Under the pieces are notes generated by a model. That model saw only the letters and a program-made list of their open reading frames with translations, searched no databases and was not told the origin of the DNA. From Comamonas resistens (GTDB lineage: Bacteria; Pseudomonadota; Gammaproteobacteria; Burkholderiales; Burkholderiaceae_C), in contig NZ_CP125947.1 of assembly GCF_030064165.1 (NCBI RefSeq), positions 4,898,001 through 4,962,000 of the forward strand: a stretch of 64,000 bases of DNA, written 5' to 3'. The translations under genes were made by a program, and so were the position numbers. This document shows, in pieces, positions 26,454 to 35,815 of the stretch (its first letter is position 1; each line of letters begins with the position of its first letter).

Positions 26454-28184
26454 GTGCGTCGTTTTCTGACCAGCTTGCCTTTGCGCTATAGCGCACTGGC
26501 CATTTCCGCCTTGGTGCTGTGCATCTCGTTCTATGCCCTGGTGACATCCGGCAAGGGCCTGTGGTGGCTGATTGCCGCAGCCTTGCTGGTGTTGCTGGGC
26601 CTGTGGGATATGGCGCAAAAGCACCATGCCATCTTGCGCAACTACCCCATCATGGGGCATTTCCGTTTCATCTTCGAATTCATCCGCCCCGAGATTCGCC
26701 AATACTTCATCGAGGGCGATACCGAGGCCCAACCCTTTTCTCGCGCCCAGCGCTCGCTGGTCTATCAGCGCTCCAAGGGCCAGGTGGACAACCGCCCCTT
26801 CGGCACACAGTTGGACGTAAGTCAGCAAGGCTATGAATGGGTCAACCACTCCATGCAGCCCACGCGACTGAGTTCGCACGATTTTCGCGTCTGGATCGGC
26901 GGCACGCCCGATGAAGCCCAGCAAGGCGCAGACCCTTGCAGCCGCCCCTATCACGCCAGCGTGTTCAATATCTCGGCCATGAGCTTCGGGGCGCTGTCGG
27001 GCAACGCGATTCAGGCGTTGAACCAGGGCGCCAAGATGGGTGGCTTCATCCACGATACGGGCGAAGGCTCCATCAGCCAATACCACCGCATGCATGGCGG
27101 CGACCTGATCTGGGAGGTGGCTTCGGGCTACTTTGGCTGCCGCAATGCAGACGGCACATTCAGCGACGAGAAATTCATCGCCAACGCGACCGACCCGCAG
27201 GTCAAGATGATCGAGATCAAGCTCAGCCAGGGTGCCAAGCCCGGCCATGGCGGCATGTTGCCCGGCGCCAAGGTCACTCCTGAAATTGCAGCTGCGCGCG
27301 GCATTCCTGTGGGCGTGGACTGCATTTCGCCTTCCAGCCACAGCGCGTTTTCCACGCCAGTGGAGCTGATGCAGTTTGTCGCCAAGCTGCGCCGACTGTC
27401 AGGCGGCAAACCTACGGGTTTCAAGTTCTGCGTGGGCCACCCCTGGGAATGGTTTGCCATGGTCAAGGCCATGCTGGAGACCGGCATCACGCCCGACTTC
27501 ATCGTGGTCGACGGCGCCGAGGGCGGCACGGGTGCGGCCCCAGTGGAGTTTGTCGACCATGTCGGCGTGCCGCTGCAGGAAGGCCTGCTGCTGGTGCACA
27601 ACACGCTTCTGGGGGTGAACCTGCGCCAGCGCATCAAGATAGGCGCGGCGGGCAAGGTCATCACGGCCTTCGACATCGCCCGCATGATGGCCCTGGGCGC
27701 CGACTGGTGCAATTCGGGGCGCGGCTTCATGATGGCCCTGGGCTGCATCCAGGCCCAGACCTGCCATACCGGCACCTGCCCCACAGGCGTGACCACACAG
27801 GACACCGTGCGCCAGCAGGCACTGGTTGTGCCGGACAAGGCCACACGTGTGGCCAACTTCCACAAAAACACCTTGCATGCGCTGCAGGAGCTGGTGCAGG
27901 CAGCAGGTCTCAAGCACCCCAACGACATCACGGCCCACCACATCGTGCGCCGGCTGGACGACAACCAGGTCAGCCTGCTCTCCAACCTGGTCCTGCGCGT
28001 GGAGCCCGGCAGCTTGCTGCAGTCATTGGACAAGCAGCACAAGGTGTTTCAGAGCTACTGGCCGCTGGCCACCGCCCGGAGTTTCCAACCGCTGCACGAG
28101 CCCATCCTCAAGCCATCGGCCCCCGCCTCAACGGAAGCGGCACAATCACAGGCTTTGCCCTCGCGTGGCGGCATCTGGACCTGA
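26454..28184 (+). CDS. Membrane-anchored FMN-binding GltB-like protein
   Basis: 576 residues from a GTG. Two N-terminal hydrophobic segments lie within residues 8-50. The rest is the FMN-binding domain of glutamate synthase (SAMSFGALSGNAIQALNQGA, HDTGEGSIS, VDGAEGGTGAAPVEF) with a three-Cys iron-sulfur motif CIQAQTCHTGTCPTGV. It lacks the glutaminase domain, so it is not a full GltB. Such proteins are annotated as FMN-binding glutamate synthase family; the substrate is unknown. It is followed within 36 bases by the kinase-like gene. Confidence 0.88.
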   Translation: MRRFLTSLPLRYSALAISALVLCISFYALVTSGKGLWWLIAAALLVLLGLWDMAQKHHAILRNYPIMGHFRFIFEFIRPEIRQYFIEGDTEAQPFSRAQRSLVYQRSKGQVDNRPFGTQLDVSQQGYEWVNHSMQPTRLSSHDFRVWIGGTPDEAQQGADPCSRPYHASVFNISAMSFGALSGNAIQALNQGAKMGGFIHDTGEGSISQYHRMHGGDLIWEVASGYFGCRNADGTFSDEKFIANATDPQVKMIEIKLSQGAKPGHGGMLPGAKVTPEIAAARGIPVGVDCISPSSHSAFSTPVELMQFVAKLRRLSGGKPTGFKFCVGHPWEWFAMVKAMLETGITPDFIVVDGAEGGTGAAPVEFVDHVGVPLQEGLLLVHNTLLGVNLRQRIKIGAAGKVITAFDIARMMALGADWCNSGRGFMMALGCIQAQTCHTGTCPTGVTTQDTVRQQALVVPDKATRVANFHKNTLHALQELVQAAGLKHPNDITAHHIVRRLDDNQVSLLSNLVLRVEPGSLLQSLDKQHKVFQSYWPLATARSFQPLHEPILKPSAPASTEAAQSQALPSRGGIWT

Positions 28185-28220
28185 TGCCCACGCAAAGCGT
28201 TTGACAGACAGCAGCCCGCC

Positions 28221-29060
28221 GTGGATTCACTGGATTTTTCAGCTCTAGCCCAAGCACCATCTGCGCAGAAAGCTATCGATTACGAAGCATTTCTGCAGCA
28301 GCATCTGCAGCAGCCTCACAACACCATGTGCTACCCGCTGGCGCATGAGACGCTGTGGGTCAAGCGTGCCAGCCAGGGCAACCCCGCCCTCAACTACTGG
28401 CTGCTGAAGGCGCTGGCAGCCCTGTTCAGCGCCCCTGTGCTGCGCCCCGTTCCCAACCCCGGCGGCGTGGCCACCCTACAGACCGAGGTACGGCGCCTGC
28501 GCAGCTTCCACGCACGCGGCCTGCGTGCGCCCGAGGTGCTGGCCAGCTGCGATCAGGCCTTTGTGATGCGCCACCTGGGCCGGCCCGGCGAAGAGTCGCC
28601 CTCGCTGAGCAATGCCATCGAGGGCGCCATCCCGCAGGGAGCAGACGCCACGCTGGCACTGTGGCTGCGCGGCCTGCAGGCGCTGCAGACCGTGCATGCC
28701 AGGGGCGAGGTGCTGAGCCAGGCCGTGGCCCGCAATATGGTGGTCTGCCCCGATGGGGAGATCGGCTTTATCGACTTTGAAGACGATCCGGCCTCCCATC
28801 TGCCGCATGCCGTGTGCATGGCGCGTGATGCGCTGAACTACGCCCAGTCCACCGCGTTGTTTTTGCAGCAGGCCGGTGCCATGGCTGCTGCGCAGCGGCA
28901 CTGGGCAGCCTTTGTGCAGCAATTGCCCAATGATGCCCGGCAGGTGCTGCAAAGCACGGTCAAAAAGCTGAGCTGGGTGCGCTTTCTGCCCCGCAGCAAA
29001 AGCCTGGGCCGCGACACGCTGCGCGTGCTGGCAGCCTATGACCTGCTGACAGCCATCTGA
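28221..29060 (+). CDS. Protein-kinase-fold protein (Kdo-kinase-like), catalytic Asp unclear
   Basis: 279 residues from a GTG. Kinase-fold signatures: candidate nucleotide Lys48 (TLWVKRA), candidate Glu89 (LQTEVRRLR), a catalytic-loop-like region ending QAVARNMVV (Asn172) and a metal-binding GFIDFEDD (Asp185). At the place where kinases such as WaaP or KdkA carry the catalytic Asp, five residues before the Asn, a Gln (167) is seen. It may be a pseudokinase or use another acid. It probably shares a transcript with the GltB-like gene. Automatic pipelines often call this group serine/threonine phosphatase, which the motifs do not support. Confidence 0.6.
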   Translation: MDSLDFSALAQAPSAQKAIDYEAFLQQHLQQPHNTMCYPLAHETLWVKRASQGNPALNYWLLKALAALFSAPVLRPVPNPGGVATLQTEVRRLRSFHARGLRAPEVLASCDQAFVMRHLGRPGEESPSLSNAIEGAIPQGADATLALWLRGLQALQTVHARGEVLSQAVARNMVVCPDGEIGFIDFEDDPASHLPHAVCMARDALNYAQSTALFLQQAGAMAAAQRHWAAFVQQLPNDARQVLQSTVKKLSWVRFLPRSKSLGRDTLRVLAAYDLLTAI

Positions 29061-29062
29061 AA

Positions 29063-29080
29063 CCATAGCTGCCAGCGCTT
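29063..29080. repeat. Short Comamonadaceae-type intergenic repeat
   Basis: CCATAGCTGCCAGCGCTT, directly after the kinase-like gene. It shares the core AGCTGNCAGCGC with the copy at 48911-48961 (read on the opposite strand) and with a copy inside the cytochrome c gene (43306-43340). Confidence 0.55.
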
Positions 29081-29118
29081 CACCCGCCTGGGGTTGAGCG
29101 CCAGAACATATAAAAAAT

Positions 29119-29152
29119 GCCCCGATCTGAAGACTCCAGATCGGGGCTTTTT
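29119..29152. terminator. Bidirectional rho-independent terminator
   Basis: Perfect 10-base stem GCCCCGATCT (29119-29128) / AGATCGGGGC (29138-29147) with nine-base loop, flanked by A6 on the left and T5 on the right. It serves the convergent kinase-like gene (+) and dctA (-). Confidence 0.93.
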
Positions 29153-29170
29153 CGTTGAGAGCAGGCTCAA

Positions 29171-30493
29171 TCAGGCATGCGCCTGGGGTGCTGTATCGTC
29201 TTCCACCGCATTGCCGGCCAGTGCCGCATCCAGCATGTCATGGTCCAGAGAATTTTCCCACTTGGACACAACCACGGTGGCCACGGCGTTGCCGATGAAA
29301 TTGGTCAGCGAACGGCATTCAGACATGAAACGGTCCACACCCAGAATCAGCGCCATGCCAGCCACGGGCACTTCGGGCACCACGGCCAGGGTCGCAGCCA
29401 GGGTGATGAAGCCAGCACCGGTCACGCCAGCCGCGCCCTTGGACGAGAGCATGGCCACCAGCAGCAGAGCAATCTGGTGCCCCAGGGTCAGGTGCGTATC
29501 CGTAGCCTGGGCGATGAACAGCGCGGCCAGCGTCATATAGATATTGGTGCCGTCCAGATTGAACGAATAACCGGTAGGCACGACCAGACCCACGACGGAC
29601 TTGCTGCAGCCGGCTTTTTCCATCTTGTGCATCAGCGATGGCAGGGCCGACTCGGAAGACGAGGTACCCAACACCAGCAGCAGCTCGTCCTTGAGGTAGC
29701 GGATCAGCTTGAGCACGGAGAAGCCGCAAGCACGGGCCACAGCACCCAGGATCACCACCACGAAGATGGCAGAGGTGATGTAGAAGGTCAGCACCAACTC
29801 GGCCAAATTGACCAGCGATCCCAGGCCGAACTTGCCGATGGTGAAAGCCATGGCACCGAAGGCGCCGATGGGGGCCGCCTTCATGACGATGTTCACCAGT
29901 TTGAACACCGGTTTTGTCAGCGCTTCAAAGAAGTTCAGCACGGGCTTGCCAGCCTCGCCCACCATGGCCAGGGAAACGCCGAACAGCACGGCCACCAGCA
30001 GCACCTGCAGGATGTTGTCGCCGACAAACGGGCTGATCAAGGTCTTGGGGATGATGTCCATCACAAAGCCGGTCAGCGTCATCTCATGCGACTTGGCCAC
30101 ATAGCCCTTGACGGCAGTCTGGTCCAGGTCCGCCGGATTGATGTGCATGCCCGCGCCTGGCTGCATCACATTGGCCACCACCAAACCGACCACCAGCGCC
30201 AGCGTGGAGAAAGTCAGGAAATACGCCATGGCCTTGCCGAACACACGGCCCACAGCGCTCAGGTGCGTCATGCTGGCGATGCCGGTGACGATGGTCAGAA
30301 AGATCACCGGCGCGATGATCATCTTGATGAGCTTGATGAACGCATCACCAAAAGGCTTCATGGCCGCGCCGTATTCAGGCTCGAAATGGCCCAGCAGCAC
30401 GCCGACGATGATGGCGAAAACCACCTGGAAGTACAACTGGCGGTAGAAAGGCAGATGCTCGCGGGGAGCAGTTTCGGTAGGCAGGGCTTGCAC
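29171..30493 (-). CDS. dctA: C4-dicarboxylate/proton symporter DctA, copy 1
   Basis: 440 residues from a GTG at 30493 with AGGAG just upstream on its strand; the frame is open to 30559 but that addition lacks family features. A DAACS-family transporter: [17 protein letters not shown] at the start, the serine-rich [11 protein letters not shown] motif, the substrate-binding region [17 protein letters not shown] and the end region [18 protein letters not shown]. It should import succinate, fumarate and malate. It is closely related to copy 2 (36532-37827) and divergent from the DctB-like hybrid kinase. Confidence 0.95.
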   Translation of the reverse strand: MQALPTETAPREHLPFYRQLYFQVVFAIIVGVLLGHFEPEYGAAMKPFGDAFIKLIKMIIAPVIFLTIVTGIASMTHLSAVGRVFGKAMAYFLTFSTLALVVGLVVANVMQPGAGMHINPADLDQTAVKGYVAKSHEMTLTGFVMDIIPKTLISPFVGDNILQVLLVAVLFGVSLAMVGEAGKPVLNFFEALTKPVFKLVNIVMKAAPIGAFGAMAFTIGKFGLGSLVNLAELVLTFYITSAIFVVVILGAVARACGFSVLKLIRYLKDELLLVLGTSSSESALPSLMHKMEKAGCSKSVVGLVVPTGYSFNLDGTNIYMTLAALFIAQATDTHLTLGHQIALLLVAMLSSKGAAGVTGAGFITLAATLAVVPEVPVAGMALILGVDRFMSECRSLTNFIGNAVATVVVSKWENSLDHDMLDAALAGNAVEDDTAPQAHA

Positions 30494-30717
30494 GCTGCGT
30501 CTCCTGGTACAAAAGGGCTGGCTGATGCAAATCAGGCTCAGGCAAGAGCCTCGCTTCAAGGAAACCGTCTTGGTGCATCCTTGTTTGCATCAGTCCTCAA
30601 AAGAAAACGCACCACGAAGGTGCGCTGTGTTGTGTCCGTTTGTACCGCCGACCTTTTTTTGTGCCGATAACCTATTGGTATTAGATGGGGTGCCGTCCCT
30701 ATGGAGAATTGGCACAA

Positions 30718-30735
30718 CCTAGGGTAAGCACCTAG
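30718..30735. promoter_or_regulatory. Candidate operator between dctA copy 1 and the hybrid kinase gene
   Basis: Inverted repeat CTAGG (30719-30723) / CCTAG (30731-30735) with a seven-base spacer GTAAGCA. The block CCTAGGGTAAGCACC resembles part of the palindrome at 38310-38333 (CCTAAGGGTAAACCC). It may bind the NarL-type regulator of this cluster; that is inference. Confidence 0.4.
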
Positions 30736-30775
30736 CTCTCTTTGCCACGTCACTTTCCGCTTTCAAGCCCCAACC

Positions 30776-33421
30776 ATGCGTTTCATTCGCCATCGCCTGC
30801 TCTGGACTGTTCTGATCATGCTGCTCGGCACCTTGCTCTGCATGCTGCTGGCCAGCCAGATTGCACTGCGTACCTCGCTGCAGCAGGAAGGGCAAAGCGT
30901 GCAGCGCCAGCTGGGTCTGTACGCCCAGGCACTGCTGCAACGCATAGACCGCTATCGCACCCTGCCCGAGGTGCTGGCACTCGACAGCCAGCTCAAGGAG
31001 GCACTGAGCCATCCGCTGACAGCCACCGAAGTCGACCTCCTCAACCGCAAGCTGGAACAGGCCAACGGTGCCAGCCAGGCATCGACGCTGACGCTGATCA
31101 ACCTGCAAGGCAAGGCCATTGCTGCCAGCAACTGGCGCGAGACCCACAGCAATGTGGGAGCGGACTACAGCTTTCGGCCCTATGTGCAACAGGCGCTGGC
31201 CAATGGCTCGGGGCGCTTTTACGGCATTGGCATGACCACGGGGGTCGCGGGTTACTTTCTATCCAAGGCGATATTCGGCAACGACGGCTCCATGCTTGGG
31301 CTGATTGCCATCAAGATCGCTCTGCAGGAACTGGAGAGCGAATGGCAGCTCTCGCCCGATACCGTGCTGGCCACCGACTCGCATGGCGTGGTTTTCCTGG
31401 CCAGCAAGGACCATTGGCGCTATCGCTTGCTGCACCCGCTGACGGCGCAGGATGTGCAGGAGATGGAAGCCACGCGCCAATATGCGGACCAGCGCCTGCA
31501 GCCGCTGCAATACCGCATAGACCGGGTCACTGGCGAGCACACCAAACTGACGCAGTTCAGCGAGCCTCGCCTGGAGCGACCGGTTCTCTGGCAGAGCCTG
31601 GCCCTGCCCAATCTGCAGTGGCAACTGCACCTGCTGCACAACACCGACAGCAGCCTGACCGCCAGCCGCTGGGCAGGCCTGGCGGCTGCCGGCCTGTGGC
31701 TGACCCTGTCACTGCTGGTGCTGTTCATTCGCCAGCGCCAGCGCATGGCTGCGCTGCGTCAGCGCAGCCGCCAGGAGCTGGAGACCGTGCTGCACCAGCA
31801 CGCACAGGAACTGCGCACGGCGCAGGACGGCATTGTGCAGGCTGCCAAGCAGGCCGATACCGGCCTCTCGCGCAGCCTGCAGCACCTGCCCCAGGGGGTG
31901 GTGGTGGTGGACCCCGAGCTCAAGCTGGTGGCCTGGAACTCGCGCTATGTGGAGCTGTTTCGCTACCCGCCTGAGCTGATGCGCGTGGGCCAGCCCATTG
32001 AGGCCCTGATACGCCACAACGCCAGACGTGGTCTGTTAGGCAAGAACGATGTGGAGCAAGCCATTCAACGACGCCTTGAGCATCTGCGCAGCGGCAGCCC
32101 ACATCTGCATGAAAGCGCCAAGAGCGACGGCACGGTGCTGGAGATCCGCGGCAATCCACTGCCCGAAGGCGGCTTTGTCACCAGCTATGCCGACATCACC
32201 AGCTACAAGAACGCTGCACGCGAACTGCGCTCGCTGGCCGACGCGCTGGAGCGACGCATCGCCGAGCGTACTCGCGACCTGGACGCAGCCCGGCACGATG
32301 CCGAGGAAGCCAACCGCTACAAGACCCGCTTTGTGGCCGCGGCAGTGCACGACCTGCTGCAACCACTGAACGCAGCGCGCATGTTCAGCTCGCTGCTGCG
32401 CAGCCATCTGCATGACGACGCCAGCCACCGGGTGGCTGAAAGCATAGACGGTGCCCTGGCCGCACAGGACAGCATTCTCAACAGCCTGCTCGACATCTCC
32501 CGCATGGAGTCGGGCCAGCTGGAAGTGCATATCCGCGACTTCGCACTTGGGCCTCTGCTGCAGGTCATGCAGCACAACTTCGGCATCATTGCGCAAAGCC
32601 GTGGCCTGCGCCTGACGGCCATGGACTCGCACTACACCATCCGCAGCGACGAAGCGCTGCTGCGCCGCATCCTGCAAAACCTGCTGTCCAACGCCATACG
32701 CTACACCCCCCAAGGCCGCGTGCTCATAGGCTGTCGACGCCAGGGCGAGCAATTGCGCATCGAGGTGCATGACCAGGGGCCCGGTATTCCCGAAAGCCTG
32801 CAGCGCGAAATCTTCGAAGAATTCCGCCGCCTGGGCGAAGGCCATGGCGAGGACCGCGGTGCCGGTCTGGGACTGGCCATCGTGGAGAGGCTGGGCAAAT
32901 TGCTGGGCCACGAGATCGGCCTGCGCTCCCTGCTCGGCCGCGGCAGCGTGTTCTGGGTCTGCGTGCCGCTGGCCAAGGCCGCGCCGCTGACGGCGCAGAA
33001 CACGCCGGCCGCCATCGTCCATGAACCAGAGCAGGACGCCCCGCTGCAAGGCGCCAGCGCCTGGTATGTCGATGACGATGCACCGAGCTGCACGGCCACG
33101 GCCGCACTGCTGCGACGCTGGGGCTGCGAGGTGCTGTTTGCCGGCGGCCCTCAAGCCGCGCTGGATGCGGCCACGCCGCAATCGGCACCGCAGCTGGTGC
33201 TGCTGGACGTGCGCATGGGAAATTTCCACGGCCCCGACCTGTACCCGCAGTTGTGCGAGCGCTGGCAGCAGTCGCCCCAGGTCATCCTGGTCACGGCCGA
33301 GCACAACATCGCCCTGCGCCGCCAGGCTGCGGAAAAATCCTGGGGCTTTCTGCTCAAGCCCGTTCGGCCGGCAGCCCTGAGGGCGCTGATCAGCCAGATG
33401 CTGCTGAGAAATAGGCTCTGA
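30776..33421 (+). CDS. Hybrid histidine kinase with DctB-like sensor domain
   Basis: 881 residues. Membrane segments at about 9-29 and 299-319 enclose a periplasmic PDC/dCache domain. Residues 128-182 (YSFRPYVQQALANGSGRFYGI, TTGVAGYFLSKAI, GSMLGLIAIKI) strongly recall the dicarboxylate sensor DctB. Next are a PAS domain (about 365-475), an H-box AAVHDLLQPLNAAR with His525, an ATPase domain (N-box NLLSNA, Asn635/639; GLGLAIVERLG), and a C-terminal receiver with Asp811 (LLLDVRMG). The kinase region is of the PAS-hybrid type that signals to NarL-family regulators. It lies divergent from dctA copy 1, and its likely partner regulator is at 35816-36454. Confidence 0.92.
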   Translation: MRFIRHRLLWTVLIMLLGTLLCMLLASQIALRTSLQQEGQSVQRQLGLYAQALLQRIDRYRTLPEVLALDSQLKEALSHPLTATEVDLLNRKLEQANGASQASTLTLINLQGKAIAASNWRETHSNVGADYSFRPYVQQALANGSGRFYGIGMTTGVAGYFLSKAIFGNDGSMLGLIAIKIALQELESEWQLSPDTVLATDSHGVVFLASKDHWRYRLLHPLTAQDVQEMEATRQYADQRLQPLQYRIDRVTGEHTKLTQFSEPRLERPVLWQSLALPNLQWQLHLLHNTDSSLTASRWAGLAAAGLWLTLSLLVLFIRQRQRMAALRQRSRQELETVLHQHAQELRTAQDGIVQAAKQADTGLSRSLQHLPQGVVVVDPELKLVAWNSRYVELFRYPPELMRVGQPIEALIRHNARRGLLGKNDVEQAIQRRLEHLRSGSPHLHESAKSDGTVLEIRGNPLPEGGFVTSYADITSYKNAARELRSLADALERRIAERTRDLDAARHDAEEANRYKTRFVAAAVHDLLQPLNAARMFSSLLRSHLHDDASHRVAESIDGALAAQDSILNSLLDISRMESGQLEVHIRDFALGPLLQVMQHNFGIIAQSRGLRLTAMDSHYTIRSDEALLRRILQNLLSNAIRYTPQGRVLIGCRRQGEQLRIEVHDQGPGIPESLQREIFEEFRRLGEGHGEDRGAGLGLAIVERLGKLLGHEIGLRSLLGRGSVFWVCVPLAKAAPLTAQNTPAAIVHEPEQDAPLQGASAWYVDDDAPSCTATAALLRRWGCEVLFAGGPQAALDAATPQSAPQLVLLDVRMGNFHGPDLYPQLCERWQQSPQVILVTAEHNIALRRQAAEKSWGFLLKPVRPAALRALISQMLLRNRL

Positions 33422-33486
33422 GGTGCTGCACAGCTTGCTTCCTACTGCCGGCTATTCGGTGGATGCCGTGATCAGGCAAAAAACGC

Positions 33487-33522
33487 AAACCCCGCTGACT
33501 CCTTCGGAGACCAGCGGGGTTT
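33487..33522. terminator. Bidirectional rho-independent terminator
   Basis: Perfect 11-base stem AAACCCCGCTG (33487-33497) / CAGCGGGGTTT (33512-33522), with an inner CTCC/GGAG stem around a TTC loop. It separates the convergent hybrid kinase and CotH-like genes. Confidence 0.92.
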
Positions 33523-33543
33523 GTCGGCCGCATCAACGGTTAC

Positions 33544-35523
33544 TTAACAGCCATCGCCGCTAGGCATCTTCATGCAGGCCGCACCATATATGGTTTTATC
33601 GCCCGCTTCGAAGTAATAGCTCTCGAAGTTGTATATCCAGTTGTTGTCCGGATCGCTGGCTTTGACACGTACCAGATAATCCCCGCTCAGCCCCGCAGCC
33701 AGGCTACTCAGATCTATCGAAGTCTGGCTCGACGTCGAAATATCCTTCAGCAAAGGTGCGCCAACCTTGAAGGCATCGGCTGCCGCCGCGGCAATCTGAA
33801 CCCTATAGGTCAGAGGCTTGCCCTGAGGGTGGAAAGGCTCGGGCCAGCCCCAATCCAGTCGCTTCTTGTCCGAAGTAACGCCCACCCAGAAAGGCATGGG
33901 GCGCTGCAAGCTCTTCAGAAAATACTGGTAGTTCTTGCCCACGGCCAGCTTCAAACTCTTGTATTGCTCTTCCCACTGCTCAACATTCGTGCCCTGGTCG
34001 CTGTCAGCGGGCAGATTGGCATTGTCCGGCTGGCGAGCGATGAAAGGCGCAACCACTGGTTTGTAGCTGTTCAACAGCTTTTCGACGTTTGCATCCGTCA
34101 GATACTTGTTGCGGATCTCATCCACCGCCGCTTGCAGATCCTTGAGGTTCTTGGGATCGGACATAAAGCGCCGGTGCAGCGGAATGCCCCACCAGTTGCC
34201 GATGCCGGTCATGATTTCCATGTCGATGTAATCGACGCCCGGCTGGTCGTACTTGGCCAGGGCATCGTCGTAGTCCCAGGGCAGGAAGTAGAACTTCTCC
34301 GTGCCCAGAGGTTGGTAGAGGCCGAAGTTCTGATTGATCGTATCCGGGTTGCCCAAGAGGATGGTCGTAGCCAGCCAGGACAGGTAGTTGTTGCGGTTGA
34401 AATAATGGGAGAAGGTGGCGGCAAACGGCGCATCCTCCTCGTCCTTGTCCAGCGCCCTCACCACATCAATGATGGCTTGGTGGTTGCCAGAATCAGACTC
34501 CAGGGACAGCACGGTCTCGAAATCCTTGATATCCGGCGGCGTGGTCGCCTGCAGCAGCACCTTGCCCTTGCTGTTGACGATGTCGCTGGGTTCGAAACTG
34601 AAGTTCTCCGCCTTATAGACATTGGAGCCTGCTTTCCAGCCGCGGCGAGCCAGATAGGTGTCACCCATTTTCTCCACATGGGTGAACAGGCCCATATCGC
34701 CGTTGTTGCCGTATGGAGTACCTTCACCGCTGTAGTTGATCCTCGCAAACTGGGTTCGCAGGCTTTCGTGATAAGGAACCAGCTTCATGAGGTCGAAAGC
34801 CAGCTTGTTGCGCACGCGGCTCAAGTCCGATGCGTGCTTGTTGAACTGCAAGGTTTGCTCGCCGAACCAGGGGGTAGCATTCTTGTCGAGTTTGATGCGA
34901 TAGGACTTTTGCTTGGCAGTGCGAGCACTGCTGCCTCGCATGCGCAGCTTGGCATCGGCAGCCGCAATATTGCCGTCGTTGCTGGTGACCTTGACCTTGA
35001 TTTCGGGCACGCAGTCGTCATCACCGTTTACATCAAGATTGACCGTGCTCAGCAAGACCTTGCCACCCGGGTAGCTCTCGACGGGAGCGTTTGCCAGCGT
35101 GTTGTCGCAGGTCTTGTCCGCCTTCAGATAAGGCCCCTTCTTGGGTGCATCGGTGGATTGATACTCCACATTCAATGTCAGCAACGAAGGCGGCAACGTC
35201 GATTTGCCATCGACTGGATTACCGTATTCAAGGTACATCGCCGCGTACAGGTCACGCGGAAGATCTTCGGCGCTGGGAACAAAAGGCGATGCAGTGACAG
35301 GTGTTTCTCCGCCAGTATTACCCCCACCTGGATTGCCTCCGCCGGGATTGCCACCAGGGCTGCCCCCACCGGGACTTCCGCCGCCAGGCGTTTCTTGCCC
35401 TCCCGAGCCACCACCATTTCCGGCAGTCGGAGAGCTGTCCCCTCCTCCACCGCACGAAGCGAGAACAAGAGAAGCACCTAACACGGAAGCCTGAAGCCAA
35501 TGAGCACGCGTGGGGTTTTTCAA
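33544..35523 (-). CDS. CotH-kinase-family lipoprotein
   Basis: 659 residues. The signal ends in lipobox VLASC (Cys24), followed by a Gly/Pro/Asn-rich stalk (about 25-76). The CotH kinase region (about 180-470) shows KSYRIKLDK, LQFNKHASDLSRVRNKLAFDLM, GLFTHVEKMGDTYLARRG, and the metal-site FYFLPWDYDD (411-420). The C-terminal 120 residues look like a fibronectin-type III domain (PEPFHPQGKPLTYRVQIA). In Bacillus CotH phosphorylates spore-coat proteins; here the target is unknown, and attachment to the outer membrane with the domain outward or into periplasm is inferred from the lipobox. It lies between the hybrid kinase and regulator genes, with its own 292-base upstream region. Confidence 0.9.
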   Translation of the reverse strand: MKNPTRAHWLQASVLGASLVLASCGGGGDSSPTAGNGGGSGGQETPGGGSPGGGSPGGNPGGGNPGGGNTGGETPVTASPFVPSAEDLPRDLYAAMYLEYGNPVDGKSTLPPSLLTLNVEYQSTDAPKKGPYLKADKTCDNTLANAPVESYPGGKVLLSTVNLDVNGDDDCVPEIKVKVTSNDGNIAAADAKLRMRGSSARTAKQKSYRIKLDKNATPWFGEQTLQFNKHASDLSRVRNKLAFDLMKLVPYHESLRTQFARINYSGEGTPYGNNGDMGLFTHVEKMGDTYLARRGWKAGSNVYKAENFSFEPSDIVNSKGKVLLQATTPPDIKDFETVLSLESDSGNHQAIIDVVRALDKDEEDAPFAATFSHYFNRNNYLSWLATTILLGNPDTINQNFGLYQPLGTEKFYFLPWDYDDALAKYDQPGVDYIDMEIMTGIGNWWGIPLHRRFMSDPKNLKDLQAAVDEIRNKYLTDANVEKLLNSYKPVVAPFIARQPDNANLPADSDQGTNVEQWEEQYKSLKLAVGKNYQYFLKSLQRPMPFWVGVTSDKKRLDWGWPEPFHPQGKPLTYRVQIAAAAADAFKVGAPLLKDISTSSQTSIDLSSLAAGLSGDYLVRVKASDPDNNWIYNFESYYFEAGDKTIYGAACMKMPSGDGC

Positions 35524-35763
35524 GATAGTTTCTCCCTTTGTTAAATCGTGGTTTGTTAGGTTTAATTTATTGCATCCATTTGTGTTTTGTGCATCAGGGT
35601 TTACATCAGGCCGATGAACTCATGCCGTGCTTACCACTCAAAGCACATTCAGGCCCGTCTCCGGCTTCAGGAGCGATCAAGACAGGTATGGCTCAAGCCG
35701 GCGGCGACGGTGGGCCGACTTATTTCGACTGACGTATGTGTCAATCAAACGAGTGACCGATGG

Positions 35764-35814
35764 CGTGCCATGCGCATGGCATGGCACGGGCCAGGCAAGC
35801 AGTCCCGCAGGACT
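35764..35814. terminator. Two hairpins after the NarL-type regulator gene
   Basis: A nine-base stem CGTGCCATG/CATGGCACG at 35764-35788 and a small stem AGTCC/GGACT at 35801-35814. Neither has a T run on the minus strand, so they may mark an mRNA 3' end by other means. The rest of 35524-35815 holds the CotH promoter region; no gene was found there. Confidence 0.4.
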
Positions 35815-35815
35815 T

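Noticed and set aside
33829..35481. 550-codon open frame opposite the CotH-like gene
   Set aside because: No recognisable domain; the minus-strand product has CotH motifs.
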